DNA of 60,000 nt from Symbiodinium natans (lineage: Eukaryota; Sar; Dinophyceae; Suessiales; Symbiodiniaceae): positions 272,501-332,500 of the forward strand of contig CAJNDS010002504.1 of assembly GCA_905221605.1 (NCBI GenBank), given 5' to 3'. A program made the translations under genes and the position numbers. The notes beneath the pieces were generated by a model. The model saw only the letters and a program-made list of their open reading frames with translations, was not told the origin of the DNA and ran no database searches. This document shows, piece by piece, positions 44,295 through 55,469 of this stretch (position 1 is the first letter of the stretch; each line of letters starts with the position of its first letter).

Positions 44295-44480
44295 GTGTTG
44301 AGGCCGAGGCGCTGCCCATGATGGACCAGCTGGAGCAGTGGATCAAGGACAGCACCACAGTGCCATACAGTGCCATACAGTGCCCCAAGACTTCCCAAGA
44401 GCTTCTGCCGACGACAAGTCCAGGAGAACCGGAGATCCAGAGAGCTATACAAGCTGCACTACTCCTGATCGCAGATCTCG
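44295..44480 (+). CDS. Possible post-kinase exon (regulatory helix)
   Basis: After TGTTGAG followed by G the frame reads AEALPMMDQLEQWIKDSTT, followed by a decamer repeat (AGTGCCATAC three times) and then EPEIQRAIQAALLLIADLEA with VRKLEVQAAIQRVA. By position this could be the junction or autoinhibitory segment that follows subdomain XI in calcium-dependent kinases. LPMMDQLEQW resembles the VL--L--F helix there, but the match is loose. Confidence 0.35.
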
Positions 44481-45733
44481 AAGCCGTGCGGAAACTGGAG
44501 GTGCAAGCGGCTATTCAGCGAGTGGCCAGTGGCCAGTGTAGATGCCCACTGTATAGGAGCAGGTGGGGTTTGCTGGGGTTTGGCTTCTGTCTTTCCAGGT
44601 GTTGGGAGACGAGAGTTCCTCCTGCGTCGCCTTCTGAAGGCTGCAACGCAGCGCAACGCTAATTTTTTTCTCCGAGAGGGAGAGAGAGCATTGTCAAAAC
44701 AGAAGTGAGGCCTTGGGCTGGAGCTTCTGCAAGCCTCCTCATGAGCCCTCCCTTGCGTGCACTTGCAGGCTCTCGTTGCGCTCAGCAGGGGTAATATCAT
44801 CACACTGCAGAGCGTGCTGAGCCTCACGTCGCCTGGAAAATCCTCGGGCAGCCGTGCACACGCTCTGAATGCGAAGCGGGGCTTATATTCGGCGCTTGAT
44901 GAACCAGGATCAGCGCGCAGTGTCGTTGGTCAGAAGTCTTTTGGGTGGCTATGTGGTGAATTGGAGAGGTGCCGTGAATTCTTATGAAGGCAACAAGGAG
45001 CCCTCTTCCAGCGGCAGCAATGCTCTCACCTCTTTATGCTTTCAATGTTTTCAGTTCCGCTGCCAGCGTCCAGGCACAACCAGAGGTGTGCGAGGCTAGG
45101 GCGGCTAGGGAGGGGTAAACTTGGTAAAGCGATGCAAAGGTTGAAGCTTCAAAGGTTGTGACCACCTGCGCTGCCGGCCAGTTTCAAAGCTAGAGCAACA
45201 ATCACGAAGTGGTTGCGAGTAGGTTTCACAGCTTGCAGTTCTGGGTTCTGCCATCCGTTGAAGAGCAGGTCCTACTGTTCTCGCTGTTGAAAACATCCTC
45301 GAAGCCCTTGAATGGTGGGCGACGTTGTGTGTAAGTAGACGAAGAGTGGTGGCAGCAGCTACGTCACATAGAGAAGCCCGGACCTGCGATGATCCTGTTG
45401 ACACACATCAGCAGTTTCTTCTCGCCGTTGTAGCCTGGTCTATGCAAGGGGGTTGCGATGAGTGAAGACCGGCGCAGGGACCATTGACAGAGGCCGCCAG
45501 CAAGGCAATCGCATATCACTGGGCCTGACTGAGCCTGACCACCAAACGGGATGTTGAGTTTGGCAGATTCACGTGATGGTTAGATCCGAGCGCTTTGGTC
45601 TTTTGCTCTCCCTTCAACCTTGCCGCAAGCCAGCGAAACCCGAAAAGATGCTCCATGGAAAACCTGACCGCTGCAAGTGCTGGTTGGCGATTGGAGTTGG
45701 TGCACCTGTTGAAAGAAATGACAATTTGACTTC
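44480..45733. other. No confident gene
   Basis: After CTTGCAG near 44770 a frame reads ALVALS, possibly the next short kinase exon. Frames at 44869-45099 are open but uncharacterised. I looked for EF-hand loops (DxDxxG) here and saw none. Confidence 0.35.
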
Positions 45734-45955
45734 ATGACTACGCCGCATGCACTGCAGGCCGGTGCCCCACCCACACCATCGGGAGGACGATGCAGATATG
45801 TCGAAACACTGGGCATATCTGGGCATTGCTTCCATCAGCCGTTGTTATTGGAAGATGGGTTCGGAAGGGAAACGGTTGCGGCAGAAAACCTCACAATAGT
45901 CAAAGGCACAAGGTGGAACAACTACGAAGGACCTGATGCCTCATTGCACTCATAG
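45734..45955 (+). CDS. Coding-looking terminal exon, product unknown
   Basis: After a CTGCAG acceptor at 45756 the frame reads AGAPPTPSGGRCRYVETLGI, then LLLEDGFGRETVAAENLTIV and KGTRWNNYEGPDASLHS before TAG. The mixed polar composition suggests a globular protein. The antisense frame is less protein-like. No domain is recognised; nearby exons at 46.0-46.2 and 46.6 kb may belong to the same gene if the TAG is skipped by splicing. Confidence 0.42.
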   Translation: MTTPHALQAGAPPTPSGGRCRYVETLGISGHCFHQPLLLEDGFGRETVAAENLTIVKGTRWNNYEGPDASLHS

Positions 45956-46039
45956 TGGTCAGGCTGTCCGAAGTGTTTTGTCACTAGAATGCAAGCCCAC
46001 AGCCCAAAAACAGGCTGGGTGGCGTGTCGCTGCCTGCTC

Positions 46040-46212
46040 AGAAGAACGTAAGCTCTTTAGCCTGTAGACACGATGATAGTGAGAACCTTGGAACCTTGCG
46101 CTTTGTCTCTAAGTTGCAGCACGACGAGTCTGGCAACACGGCCTCCGCGTATGACCCGCCCAATTTCCGCTGTGAGCGCAGGCATATGCCACTGCTGCGC
46201 CGGTATCAGTGA
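46040..46212 (+). CDS. Coding-looking exon, product unknown
   Basis: The plus frame reads SSLACRHDDSENLGTLRFVS, then KLQHDESGNTASAYDPPNFR and RRHMPLLRRYQ before TGA. It is charged and polar with no hydrophobic shadow pattern. It might be an exon of the same gene as its neighbours on the plus strand; splice sites are unresolved. Confidence 0.38.
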
Positions 46213-46254
46213 CCAAGGCCTTTTCGCATTGTTCGTGATTCGTGCCGCCTGTGG

Positions 46255-46335
46255 AAAGAGAGTGTCTCTGTATCTCTGTATCTCTGAATCTCCATGTCTC
46301 CTGGTCTCCGTGTCTCCACGTCTCTGTGTCTCTAG
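46255..46335. repeat. Degenerate (TCTCTGTG/A)n tract
   Basis: TCTCTGTATC, TCTGAATC, TCCATGTC, TCCTGGTC and TCCGTGTC octamer-like words repeat about ten times. Frames through it are low complexity. Confidence 0.75.
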
Positions 46336-46601
46336 CCCCACTTTGCATTCAGCAGCGCCAGAACAGAAACCCGTGGTCCAGCGTTCAGGCTCGGGGTCGT
46401 ATGGGCAGTTGTTTGAAGTCAGCCCTCTTTGCGGTGTGCAGGGCACTGTTATTGCTCGATCGCTGTCTCCAGCATGGGACTCAGCAGAAGGAAGTGCGAG
46501 TGCATCGTTTTGTCGCTCTGTTTTCGGCAGGATGTGGCGCAGGCGAGTTCACCACACCATGCTCCCATGCTCCCTCGTATCTGCAGTCTCAGCTTCCCAG
46601 T

Positions 46602-46743
46602 AACCCAGACACATGTGCGCCAAAAGGGATCAGTGGACTGCATTGGTTATGGTGATGAAGTTTTTCAGAACCATAAACAGATGGATGCAGCTGAAGTCCG
46701 TGAGGGTCAAGATGCTAGGCGAAATGTGCTTGCAGATATCTAG
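46602..46743 (+). CDS. Terminal exon, product unknown
   Basis: After CTTCCCAG the frame reads VTQTHVRQKGSVDCIGYGDE, then VFQNHKQMDAAEVREGQDAR and RNVLADI before TAG. It is strongly hydrophilic and helical at the end, with no comparable antisense frame. No family recognised. Confidence 0.42.
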
Positions 46744-47455
46744 AGACCCGGTACATAGAACGCGTATGCTCCGTTTGAGCTAACGCCGCACAATACGGCG
46801 CCGATGGTTTTGCACGTTTAAGGGCCTGGGGGGAGGGCGACCTTGCCCAAAACATTGGTATTACAGCGTTCTTGCCAAAGATGTTCACGTTTATGAAACC
46901 CGAGTAGTCGGTGATTTTGAGCATAGACAAGACACGCCCAGCGAGTGCGACGCACAAAAACCTCAAGTTTTCCACGTTTTCCGGCGTCCAACTCCAAAAT
47001 GACACGCGCAACACAGGCGGGGCTGCAACGAGTGGCATTGCCCCGCTTGGTGGCAGTTCTCGGGAAAAGGATTATTATCGAGAAGAATAGACCTGTTTAC
47101 AGCCATCGCCTTCAAAAGCAACCGTCTCAGTTTAGACTTGAGGAGTTCTGCAGAACGGCTTGATTGTTGACAATCACAATCCGCTAAAGCCTTAAAAAGA
47201 TGAGAAGGTTAAAGTTGGACTCGTCTGTTGTACAAACTCCGATAGGAGAAACAAAAGGAAGACACCATTGAATAGGGCTTTTCGGCTTCCCCGAGCATGG
47301 GATCCTTCGATCAAGAGCATGTGTGGAAAAACTCGCTTTGAAAGCCGCTGCTAGATCGTGGGGGGAAACTGAGAAAATTGGGACGAATGCGTTTGTGTGT
47401 GTGTGAGGTTCGCCTGGAAGTTTCAACATTTCGTTTTAGATGAACCCACAAACGC
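46744..47455. other. No confident gene
   Basis: A minus-strand frame (47038-46715) and a plus frame (46945-47163) overlap and neither is supported. A GTGTGTGTG run lies at about 47393-47406. Confidence 0.4.
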
Positions 47456-47703
47456 CCATAATTTTAGAGCTTGAAATGCAGCACCGCGATAGTAGTGCCC
47501 GCCGAGCATGGGGTGAGGTCAGAGCCGCTTCCCCAACCAGGCTCTTTCCGAAGAGTGTCAAGTCGGCAAAGGGCTGGTGCTGTTGCGTACTTGACCGCAC
47601 CGGCGTGCTTGGTGCGTCCACAGTCCTACTGAAGCGTCTGCCGCAGGTTAGAGAGAGTTGCTGGCATGGCATGAGAAGAGTCGTCGCAACTTCTTGGCTT
47701 TAG
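47456..47703 (+). CDS. Coding-looking exon, product unknown
   Basis: The plus frame contains LELEMQHRDSSARRAWGEVR, then AASPTRLFPKSVKSAKGWCC and DRTGVLGASTVLLKRLPQ, followed directly by a CCGCAG. It is basic and Ser/Arg-rich. The antisense frame is also open for 78 codons, so the strand is not certain. Confidence 0.35.
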
Positions 47704-48760
47704 CACATTTGGAGGCGAGGAGGAGGTAAAGTCTACCCTCCCGTGCGCGTTCCTGTGTGCATGCAAAGCCCCAGATCCTTAACGTACACAATCTCCCTAG
47801 TCTGTGACCCTCACGCGCCACATCTTTTGCACTGCAGAACCGCTCCTGTTGCAGAGTTCCTTAGCAAGTAGCGCTACGTCGCCTCCTGCATTTCCATCTG
47901 CCGGAAGCTGAGTGCTCGCTGCTTGAGTGGGATGTGTGAGGGAATGCGTGTCAGTTCGCTTAGCTTGGGCAGGATGAGCTTGGGCAGGATGGTTTTTCAA
48001 GAGCGGCAGCGCAGAAACGCGCCCCCACAACATTTGACGTATGTCGCCCCAAGCATTGCAGAGCATTCTAGAGAGATGTATATATATATATATACACATG
48101 CAGACATGCCAGTGCATGTTGCGTAGTAGGGGCTTGCTGAGCTCCAGATTCAGGATTTCCTTCTGTGGCAGTGGCAAGATCCAGGTCGGCAAGTTGACCA
48201 TTTTGAAACTGGGCTGCAGAAATTGACCATCGGATCAAGTAAACCAGGGTTATCATCTGGGCCTAGTCGTGGGCTCGGTCCTTCCGATACCTTTCGCCGT
48301 ACCTTCGGCGTCTGAAAGTCCTCGACTAGCCTTGCAAGCCTCGCCGCTGCACCGAGCACGCGGATGCGCGGGCGCGCGTTGTTTTCTTGCATGTGAACCC
48401 ACCACCGCATGAGTCACGGGCTTACAGACGCATGTGGAGCCAGCCTCGTCACCTGGCTCGTGGGTTCCCCTTAAAATAGTCTCTGAGATGCTCCAGTGCG
48501 ATTGGGAAGTCCACGTGACCCGCAGACGAGCAGAGAATTCCACAGAGTGTTTGCTGGCGTGATCCAACCTTACGTTGCAGGATGTTACACCAGCATACAT
48601 CAGCCGCTCGCGCGGCTAGATTATATGGTATAGTTCAGGACAGCAAGCAACCAAGCTTTAACAGCAGTGCACTTGACCAGATCTGTAGTGCCATGTGTAT
48701 TTATGTCTGAAACAATGCACATATGCAGGAGGCTCTCAAATACTAATCTCGTGGACGGTG
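47704..48760. other. No confident gene; short TA run
   Basis: TATATATATATATA occurs at about 48079-48094. Overlapping frames on both strands near 48253-48600 lack any support. Confidence 0.45.
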
Positions 48761-48904
48761 TCTCAGGCAATGGTCACCCTTTTCCGTACAGAAGCTTTGC
48801 TGGAATGGTTTGTTGGAATAGTAGGTGCACCAGGCTTTGCTTGGCAGGATGGAGCTGGAGTATTGTCGGAATTCTGATGCAGAGGTGATTGTTGAGAGCT
48901 GCGT

Positions 48905-49126
48905 GTGGAACCAGTTGAACCGCCTGCATGTGTTTTGTCAGTCTGTGCCACGCTTGCTTGCAAGGTGCCGATCAGCAGGGCGTGGGCGCATGGAGCCCTT
49001 GTTCGTAGGATCAGGCCTGAATTTTCAGAGATGTGTGTGCGCAAGATTGCGCAAGCTTGGATATCGGCGGTTGCGACTTTGCGGAGTGCAATCCTTGTCT
49101 GCGAGCTGTATCGGCGATGGGTTTAA
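48905..49126 (+). CDS. Coding-looking exon, product unknown
   Basis: The plus frame reads VCATLACKVPISRAWAHGAL, then VRRIRPEFSEMCVRKIAQAW and ISAVATLRSAILVCELYRRW before a stop. The second half is an amphipathic helical segment. A neighbouring plus frame is also open, so the call is tentative and no domain is recognised. Confidence 0.32.
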   Translation: MEPVEPPACVLSVCATLACKVPISRAWAHGALVRRIRPEFSEMCVRKIAQAWISAVATLRSAILVCELYRRWV

Positions 49127-50060
49127 TTATGTTTAGTTGTCAACTTAATTTGCCTCCATGCGTCAACACCCGTCCTTCGACTTGTTACTCAGTGAGGTGC
49201 AACTTCACGTCGGAATTAGTCGCTAGTCGCTAGTCGCAAGTGACTCTGCGTTGTGCAATAGGTTTTGGTCGGTGGCTTTGCTGTTGAGAATCTCGGCCGC
49301 AACTCATGTGAATCGCTGGCGACACTGTCTTGGAGACAACTTGCAGAGCACTTTACTGTATGTCCGGCATGTCGGCGGCGTGTCCGCTGGCCGAGGCCTT
49401 GGAGCATTCACTGCGCCTGCTGTTGTGGATGGCAGTGTAGGCAAAGATCAGCAGGGTTTCCTGAGCCGTAGTCGCGCCTCTGTCCATGTACATCACGCAT
49501 CTGTCCATGGGAGCTGTGGTTGAATCTGGAAGATGCTCCAAAGTGGAGGTACAAACGTAAAGGAAACAGCCGAGTTCCGGCACTCACCGCTGGCTTGTTC
49601 TGCAAGTTGACAGGCGCCAGCCAGCAGCGAGTCCGCCCCAGTTCCTTTTCCAAGCACCTAGGCTTTACAGGGAGTTTGCCTGCATTCGTATGCGGCACCA
49701 AAGCAACTTCTTGCATGCTGTAAGTTCGGGGGCATATATATATATATATATGTATGTACACACATATTGTGAGTGAACAGGCGTCGTAACAAGAGCCCAG
49801 CACCACACAATGAGAGCTGCGAGAATCCTCGTCAGGCATCTTGGTGTAGGATCATCTGTCGCTATGCGCTGCTGAATGGCAAGTTGCCTGGGCAGTCGTA
49901 GCAATCCAGACTGGACATCTCATGGTCTTAGTCTTACGTAGTCGTTACTGGTTACGTCTGCAGGTGGTGCTTCACTTCTTTTTCGGTCGGCGCTTCGAGT
50001 TGCCGACTTAGTGTTGCCATGTCAGGGTTATTTTTGCATTTCTCCGTTCCAGCACTGTTC
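49127..50060. other. No confident gene; TA run
   Basis: CATATATATATATATATGTATG occurs near 49733-49755. The minus frame at 49839-49408 crosses it and is not credible as a whole. Confidence 0.45.
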
Positions 50061-50167
50061 CAGCTGTCCGTGCCGGGAAGCGACGAAGCGCTTGCCCAGG
50101 TCCCCGACACATTGTGGCCTCCGGGCCTGCGGACCGTGACTTTGAGAAGGACATTCGACATGATGTG
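50047..50167 (+). CDS. Short coding-looking exon, product unknown
   Basis: The plus frame reads VPALFQLSVPGSDEALAQVP, then DTLWPPGLRTVTLRRTFDMM before TGA. A CTGTTCCAG inside could be the acceptor. A further short frame near 50231-50315 (CEAAEVGNDEGGLRIKGGGA) may be another exon. Product unknown. Confidence 0.35.
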
Positions 50168-50867
50168 AGAAGACACTTGCAAGTGTTCCGGTTTGCAGGT
50201 CGGGGGTCGAAAGTTGGTGCCTTCCTTGCTTTTGTTGTTGTGTGAGGCGGCCGAAGTGGGCAATGATGAAGGTGGGCTCCGCATTAAGGGAGGTGGTGCT
50301 GTTTCCTTGGTTTGAAGCCGATGCTGGTCGCCAGAGTTCGCCAGAGTTCGCCGGACCCCATCCCATGCAAGCCTTCAATTCCTTGCCAATTCACGCTACG
50401 TGGCTCGCCTCGGCCGGGGGACTCCTTTGCAGAAGAAGGGCAAGCGGGGCGCCCGTTCGAGGCGAAAAGGCGGTGAGGTGGTGGGTAGCTGAGAATGCTG
50501 CAGTGCCAGTGCTCCTACGGCCCGAGGCCTCGGCAGACTATCAGTTGTTGTGAGTTACCCATTCGGTTGGTATGCGCCGAATCCGAAGCAGCGTGAGAGA
50601 AGTTTGGGAGCGTCTCGTACCCCTGCAGACAATGATCTCAGTGGCGGCCCCACAGGGCCTTCCGTGCTGGACTCAGTTTTCAAGCGTTGTGCCGCATGGT
50701 AGGTGATGCGGCCGGTGTAGTGTGGTAGCTGTCGAGGAGGTCTTCAGAAATCAGACGACGAATAGAAAGGGAAAGCGGGGCTGCTTTCCATCCTGCTGCT
50801 CGTGCTGGAGGTGGTGCTGGTGTTGCTGCTTGTAGAGGTTCCTTGGGTGGGGGTGGGGGGGAGATTA

Positions 50868-50992
50868 ACCCCCTTTACAACCAGAACCCCCACTTTACAA
50901 CCAGAACCCCCGCTTTACAACCACGAACGCCATGTTTAACATGAGAATCCCTACTTTACAACTCGACAACATGAGAACCCCTAGTTCACAAC
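50868..50992. repeat. 20-bp tandem repeat, left arm of a large inverted pair
   Basis: CTTTACAACCAGAACCCCC is repeated three times at a 20-bp spacing, followed by degenerate copies (TTTAACATGAGAATCCCTA, TTTACAACTCGACAACATGA). A G-rich block (50847-50861) lies on its outer side. Confidence 0.85.
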
Positions 50993-52063
50993 TGCACAGA
51001 CAACTCTGTCTTTCTCTGTGCTCTGCTTGCCCATGGGCTCTTGGAGTCTCTGTCTGGCTTTCGTCCTTACCCAAGCAGGTGGTTACCTGCGGCAGCATCA
51101 GGCCCCTGTAGCGAGGGGTGCTGCCTGATGCTTGCCAATGAGCCCCTGGAGATTCTTCTCCCTTGTCTGGCGTCTGCTTGGGCTCTTTTTTGTTTTTGCT
51201 TTTCTTTCTGCCTGCTTGTCTGTCTTTCCGTTTAGTGCAGTTCAGGGTTTAGTATTGCAGGTTTCGGGTTTAAGGAGCTGTGCGAGGCCTAGCAGGAACC
51301 AAGGATATCAGAAGTCCAGAAGTCCGAAGATATACTAGCCTACACGATGCTGCAAGAACATAGTGGTTCGATTTGATACGTACTACGTGACACAGTCTAC
51401 TTGTATAGTACAGCGTAGTACAGTAGCATAACACGGCCAGCTGCACATGGAGCTTCCGGCACAGCGACGTTCGTGGCTTCAGAATACATCGTGTGGAAAC
51501 AGACCTACTCGGTCGCCTCTCATCGTCTCAGAAGAAATGCCTGAACCCTCAGGGAATTCAATAAATAACTTGCGTTTACGATATTTTACTTTTTGCTTTA
51601 TTGTAAACCCCAAAACACAAGAAACCCAAAACTCTTTTTAATATTTCGAAGCACAACCCCAAAAAATCTGCGTCGAAATACCCTGAGAATCCCATACAAG
51701 CAACCATTATATGTTATATAGTATTATATTATAGTATATTATATTATATTATTTTTTTTTCATTATATTAATATTATATTATATTATATTAATATTATAT
51801 TATATTATATTATATTATATTATATTATATTATATTATATTATATTATATTATATTATATTATATTATATTATATTATATTATATACATCAATATATCAT
51901 GATATCTAAGACGTATTATACAATATTGAGTTATTGGCATAAGAAGGCCCGCATTGCAACCATCACCACTTTCAAAAGTGCATGGGTGCTCTAAAGGGTG
52001 ATGGTGGGAGTTTCAGGTCTTGACACTTTACGTATAAAGACTTGTCAAGCAGCTTGCCCATTC
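50993..52063. other. Interior of the inverted-repeat pair
   Basis: About 1.07 kb between the two inverted arms. It contains no supported coding sequence; the largest plus frames (51041-51235, 51132-51338) are hydrophobic and lack boundaries. The (ATATT)n array occupies part of it. Confidence 0.5.
51710..51888. repeat. (ATATT)n pentanucleotide array
   Basis: About 180 nt of ATATT units with a T-run (51752-51760) near the start. The flanks from 51,560 to 51,930 are also AT-rich, in contrast with the rest of the window. Confidence 0.95.
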
Positions 52064-52150
52064 GGTTGCAAAGTGGGCGTTCCGGAAAGGCTCAAGGGTT
52101 GCAAAGTGGGGGTTCTGGTTGTAAAGTAGGGATTCTGGTTGTAAAGCGGG
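52064..52150. repeat. 20-bp tandem repeat, right arm of the inverted pair
   Basis: GGTTGCAAAGTGGG, GGTTCTGGTTGTAAAGTAGG and GATTCTGGTTGTAAAGCGGG are the reverse complement of the units at 50868-50992. Over the core, 52111-52146 pairs with the left arm at roughly 33 of 36 positions. Confidence 0.85.
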
Positions 52151-52162
52151 GTGCACGCGGGT

Positions 52163-52191
<29 letters not shown>
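52163..52191 (+). repeat. Poly-G run (29 nt)
   Basis: An uninterrupted G run directly next to the right inverted arm. A C/G-rich complement (CCCCCCACCCCCCCCCC) follows at 52228-52245. Confidence 0.95.
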
Positions 52192-52193
<2 letters not shown>

Positions 52194-52652
52194 CACTGTG
52201 TGTAAGGGTCCTCAAAAGCGGCTATGACCCCCCCACCCCCCCCCCAAGATGCATTGCAGCATGTGTACCTAGCTTGGAAGCTGGATCCGACCTTGGTGCC
52301 GTTCGTGTGCGCGTGTTGCGCATGTTGCGAATCCTGCATGCGACCTGACACTGTGTTATGGAATACAGAAAACAGAAATCACGATGCTATGAATCATTAT
52401 GAATCTGATGCTGTCTCCCGAAAGGAAGCAGGCAGAATGAATGGCCCTTCCGCCTTACCCCTGGCCAAGAAGGGCTCCCAAAACCTTCTTCCCAAAGGTG
52501 GTCTTTCCCTGACAACTCGTGTAGTTAATCATCATCCCCCAGTCCCCCTCAATCCATAACAAGTGATGGGGGCACTTCAGCCTATGCAGTGACAAATGTT
52601 CCAATCCGACCAGGACCATGGGTCCTTTACTTTCAGACCGAATTGACCGAAC

Positions 52653-52822
52653 AACACAGACATGCACAGACTGATGCGTGCACTTGTAAAGTCCCAAGAT
52701 TCTCTCTGGCCTCAAGTGGCCGAGGCCTTCACGTCGGCTTTCGTCGCAGGGGCGGCTGTCGCCTTCATTTCTCGCCGCTGGGAAACAAACTCCTTCACCC
52801 CGCTGGTTCTACTGTGTTCCAC
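52653..52822 (+). CDS. Short open frame with a hydrophobic helix, product unknown
   Basis: From an in-frame ATG near 52662 (MHRLMRALVKSQDSLWPQVA) the frame continues EAFTSAFVAGAAVAFISRRW, then ETNSFTPLVLLCST and TGA, about 55 codons. The segment AFTSAFVAGAAVAFI followed by RR is a plausible membrane helix with a basic cytosolic flank. A CACAG just upstream could make it a terminal exon instead of a complete small protein. Confidence 0.38.
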
Positions 52823-53860
52823 CTGAAGCAATTGAAGCAAGCGCACTTAGTCTCAGGAGCCCGTCGGCATGGCGTGAGACGAGCTGTCCGCTGCTGTGCT
52901 GAAACCAGCTGCGGTGCAAGTTCCGGGCATCGGCGGGCTCCTTTCCCCACAGGACCATAAAACATTGCACAGGAGACTGCTCGATAGAAAGACCAGTGTC
53001 CTTGACTGGACGCAGCGCTTCTTGGCGCATGCGCTGTGCTGTGCGGCAAGCCATCATGTCTGAGATGCTTTGAGCGCCGTTCGGCCGTTGAAACGAGGCT
53101 GGGTTTACTGCTGCGCTTGCCGGGCTGCAGCAGCTTTCCCGCAAGAACCTGTTGGGGGTATCGAGCGCAAGCAAAGCATGCTGCTGGTGGCAGCGTGTCT
53201 ACTTGAGTTGTCAGGGCGACAGCTTCGGGTTAATGCATGATGTCGGGAAATTCGGATGCTGGCGGTCCAGTGATGTGCCGGCACACCGCTTGAATCAATA
53301 GCATGTGCCACCAGGCATGCAGGAACTGCGACACGTACCGAGCTACGTCAGGCCGGACTGGCACCACGAGCTGTCCGTCAACATTTTTGCTCTGCACGGC
53401 CACTTGGACGTTGGCTTTTCCTGAGTACAATCTTGAGTTCCGCCAAGGGGCTTCTAGGTCCGATTCCTGTCTGCTTGGCCCGAAAGTGGCCTGCAAACCC
53501 GAGGCTTGTTGCCTCCACTGAAATCCTTGGGTGGGGATCGGAGGGTTCAGGGGCACAACCAAGAGCAGGGCACAGTGTGGTGGGGTCAGAGTGTGGGGGT
53601 TACTGCTTCGGCAAGGCGTGCGGTGTGAAAGCACCAAAGTAGTCAGTTGTGAGTGGTGAGTGCAAGGGCATGAGAGGTCCGTGAGATCAGGCACGTGAGC
53701 GAAGGCCCCAACGCTGCTTGACGCTTGAGTCGCTTGACCAGTGGGTTCCTGACAGTCGGCCGCGCCTTCCGTCGGATTCCACCCCCTGCCAGCCGGTATG
53801 TGCGATATGGTGGGAAGCTGAATCCAAGTCTCTGCACAGGTCGGCTGTGGCTCTTTCCTC
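52823..53860. other. No confident gene
   Basis: A 243-codon minus frame (53961-53230) is open but Pro/Thr/Ser-biased, and a better plus-strand exon overlaps its start. I see no domain or repeat here. Confidence 0.4.
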
Positions 53861-54082
53861 AGCACCCGTGGAGCACGCGGAGGTTGTGACAGCGACGAGG
53901 TGGCTAGGCATTTGAACAATCCATTCGCTGCCAAGAAAGACTCAATTGGCAATTGGGTCATTCCTCACGGTTTGAGCTTGAAGGTTCAAACGCTAAATGT
54001 CGCCAGACTTATTCAGCTGCTCCACGCAAGTGAGGCCAAGCCTCAAATTTCTGAAGCGCGACTCTACCTCCCTTCTCAGTGA
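53841..54082 (+). CDS. Terminal exon, product unknown
   Basis: The plus frame reads DEVARHLNNPFAAKKDSIGN, then WVIPHGLSLKVQTLNVARLI and QLLHASEAKPQISEARLYLP, ending SQ at TGA. This is one of the most protein-like stretches in the 45-58 kb part of the window, with regular hydrophobic spacing. An acceptor may be the GCACAG at 53835-53840. No family is recognised. Confidence 0.48.
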
Positions 54083-54600
54083 GGCTGGGATGTGTGCCAC
54101 CATGACAGAACTTTGGGAGAGTTTGGCACCAGGGTGTGTGTGTGTGTGTGGGTGGGGGCAGACCCGATGACACGGGATGTAAGATTAAAAGGAAGGGGTC
54201 TCAGGGCCGCGGCTTTTGCTTCAACAACCATGCGCAGCGTCAACTTTGCTAGTGAACCAGGAACTCATGCTGCGGAGAAATGGCAAAAACTTGGCCTTGA
54301 TGGCTCACTGTGTGTGGGCAACCCTGATAACACTGGATGGAAGACTAACAAGCAGGGGAGTGCGGCATACTGCTGGAATGTGATAGTTTCAGCGTACTGA
54401 TGATCTTCGCTGTTGCGACTAACTTCATGGAGTATTGGAACAGTTGGAGTTGCTGGTAGGGTTGAGAACTCTCACGAAGTTTACCCTGTTGCTTGTTCTC
54501 ATGTGTGTCTGTGTGTGTGTGTCTCTGTGCATTTGCGTGCTTGCGTGTCTGAGAAGCTTATCTGCGCAACTTCCGCCATGTTCAGTATGTGGACGCCAGA
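54083..54600. other. No confident gene; GT runs
   Basis: GTGTGTGTGTGTGTG occurs at about 54136-54150 and a GTGTCTGTGTGTG stretch near 54504-54524. Frames crossing them are not credible. Confidence 0.45.
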
Positions 54601-54639
54601 CACATGGAGCAGCGACGAACTTGTGTTCCGTTGAGCGCC

Positions 54640-54870
54640 TCCTTGTTGTTTGCAATTTTCACACTGAGCGGCCATCTGCCAGCAGCGATCAGCAACATGT
54701 CTGCATTGTTTGTTCTGCCCCCCAAACGCAGCCAGGATTCCGAAGAGTCCCCGGACAACATCACCCGGTTCCGTCGTCATCGAATGGCTCGCATCCGCAC
54801 GATGCCAGAGATGAGGCCCGAACACAGTTTGAGGCAGCATGCGTTTATACCTTGTGGGTTTAGATTTTGA
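54640..54870 (+). CDS. Basic coding-looking exon, product unknown
   Basis: The plus frame reads ISNMSALFVLPPKRSQDSEE, then SPDNITRFRRHRMARIRTMP and EMRPEHSLRQHAFIP before TGA. The SEESPDN/RFRRHRMARIR pattern resembles a phosphorylatable, nucleic-acid or membrane-binding tail. Alternative frames on both strands are open but less balanced. Confidence 0.4.
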   Translation, partial: SLLFAIFTLSGHLPAAISNMSALFVLPPKRSQDSEESPDNITRFRRHRMARIRTMPEMRPEHSLRQHAFIPCGFRF

Positions 54871-55469
54871 GTGAGTCCATCAGCACCAGGTTGTCCTTGG
54901 CGCCGACACTGCTGTCCAGCCGGTCAGGTCAGAGCTGCAAATCTGGAGGCAGAATGTCCATTGGCTTCTCATCTTGTGCATGCGCGATGTTGGAGCTCAA
55001 GAAGCGTAACCCTATGGAGCGTCTGAAGAAAGCAGCCGGTGCAGGGCAGGGTGATTGCGAAGCTGACCTTTCATCTCCCACTGCAGCCTCGCCCTGCAAG
55101 AGGCAAAGTCCACAATTCTGGCGAGCAAAACTGTAAGGGGAGGCCAAGGTTTCTCGGATCGCTTGGATTTCTTCGAGGGCTTCAAAATGGGCAAAGGCAG
55201 TTCCAGCTTGTAACGCAGCACGTCATGTTGCGCAAGTCGCAAGCTGCACATTTGAGACGAGACCACCTGGGTTCCAGCGCTCAGCAAGTGGAGGATTGAT
55301 GTGGTGAAAGTCCCGGGCATTGCCGAACTGGCCAGGCAGCTGCAGCTCGCAGATTCCAGATGTTGGCATGAGTCAAAAATCTCATGGGGCTTCATGGCTT
55401 TGTTAGCATGATTCAATTGCTGAAGGCTTTATGATAGCCTTTCCCAGCCTTCAGCGGGCCGCTTGGCTG

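Noticed and set aside
53230-53961. 243-codon minus-strand open frame
   Set aside because: Composition is biased to Pro, Thr and Ser and a better plus-strand exon overlaps it. No boundary or domain supports it.
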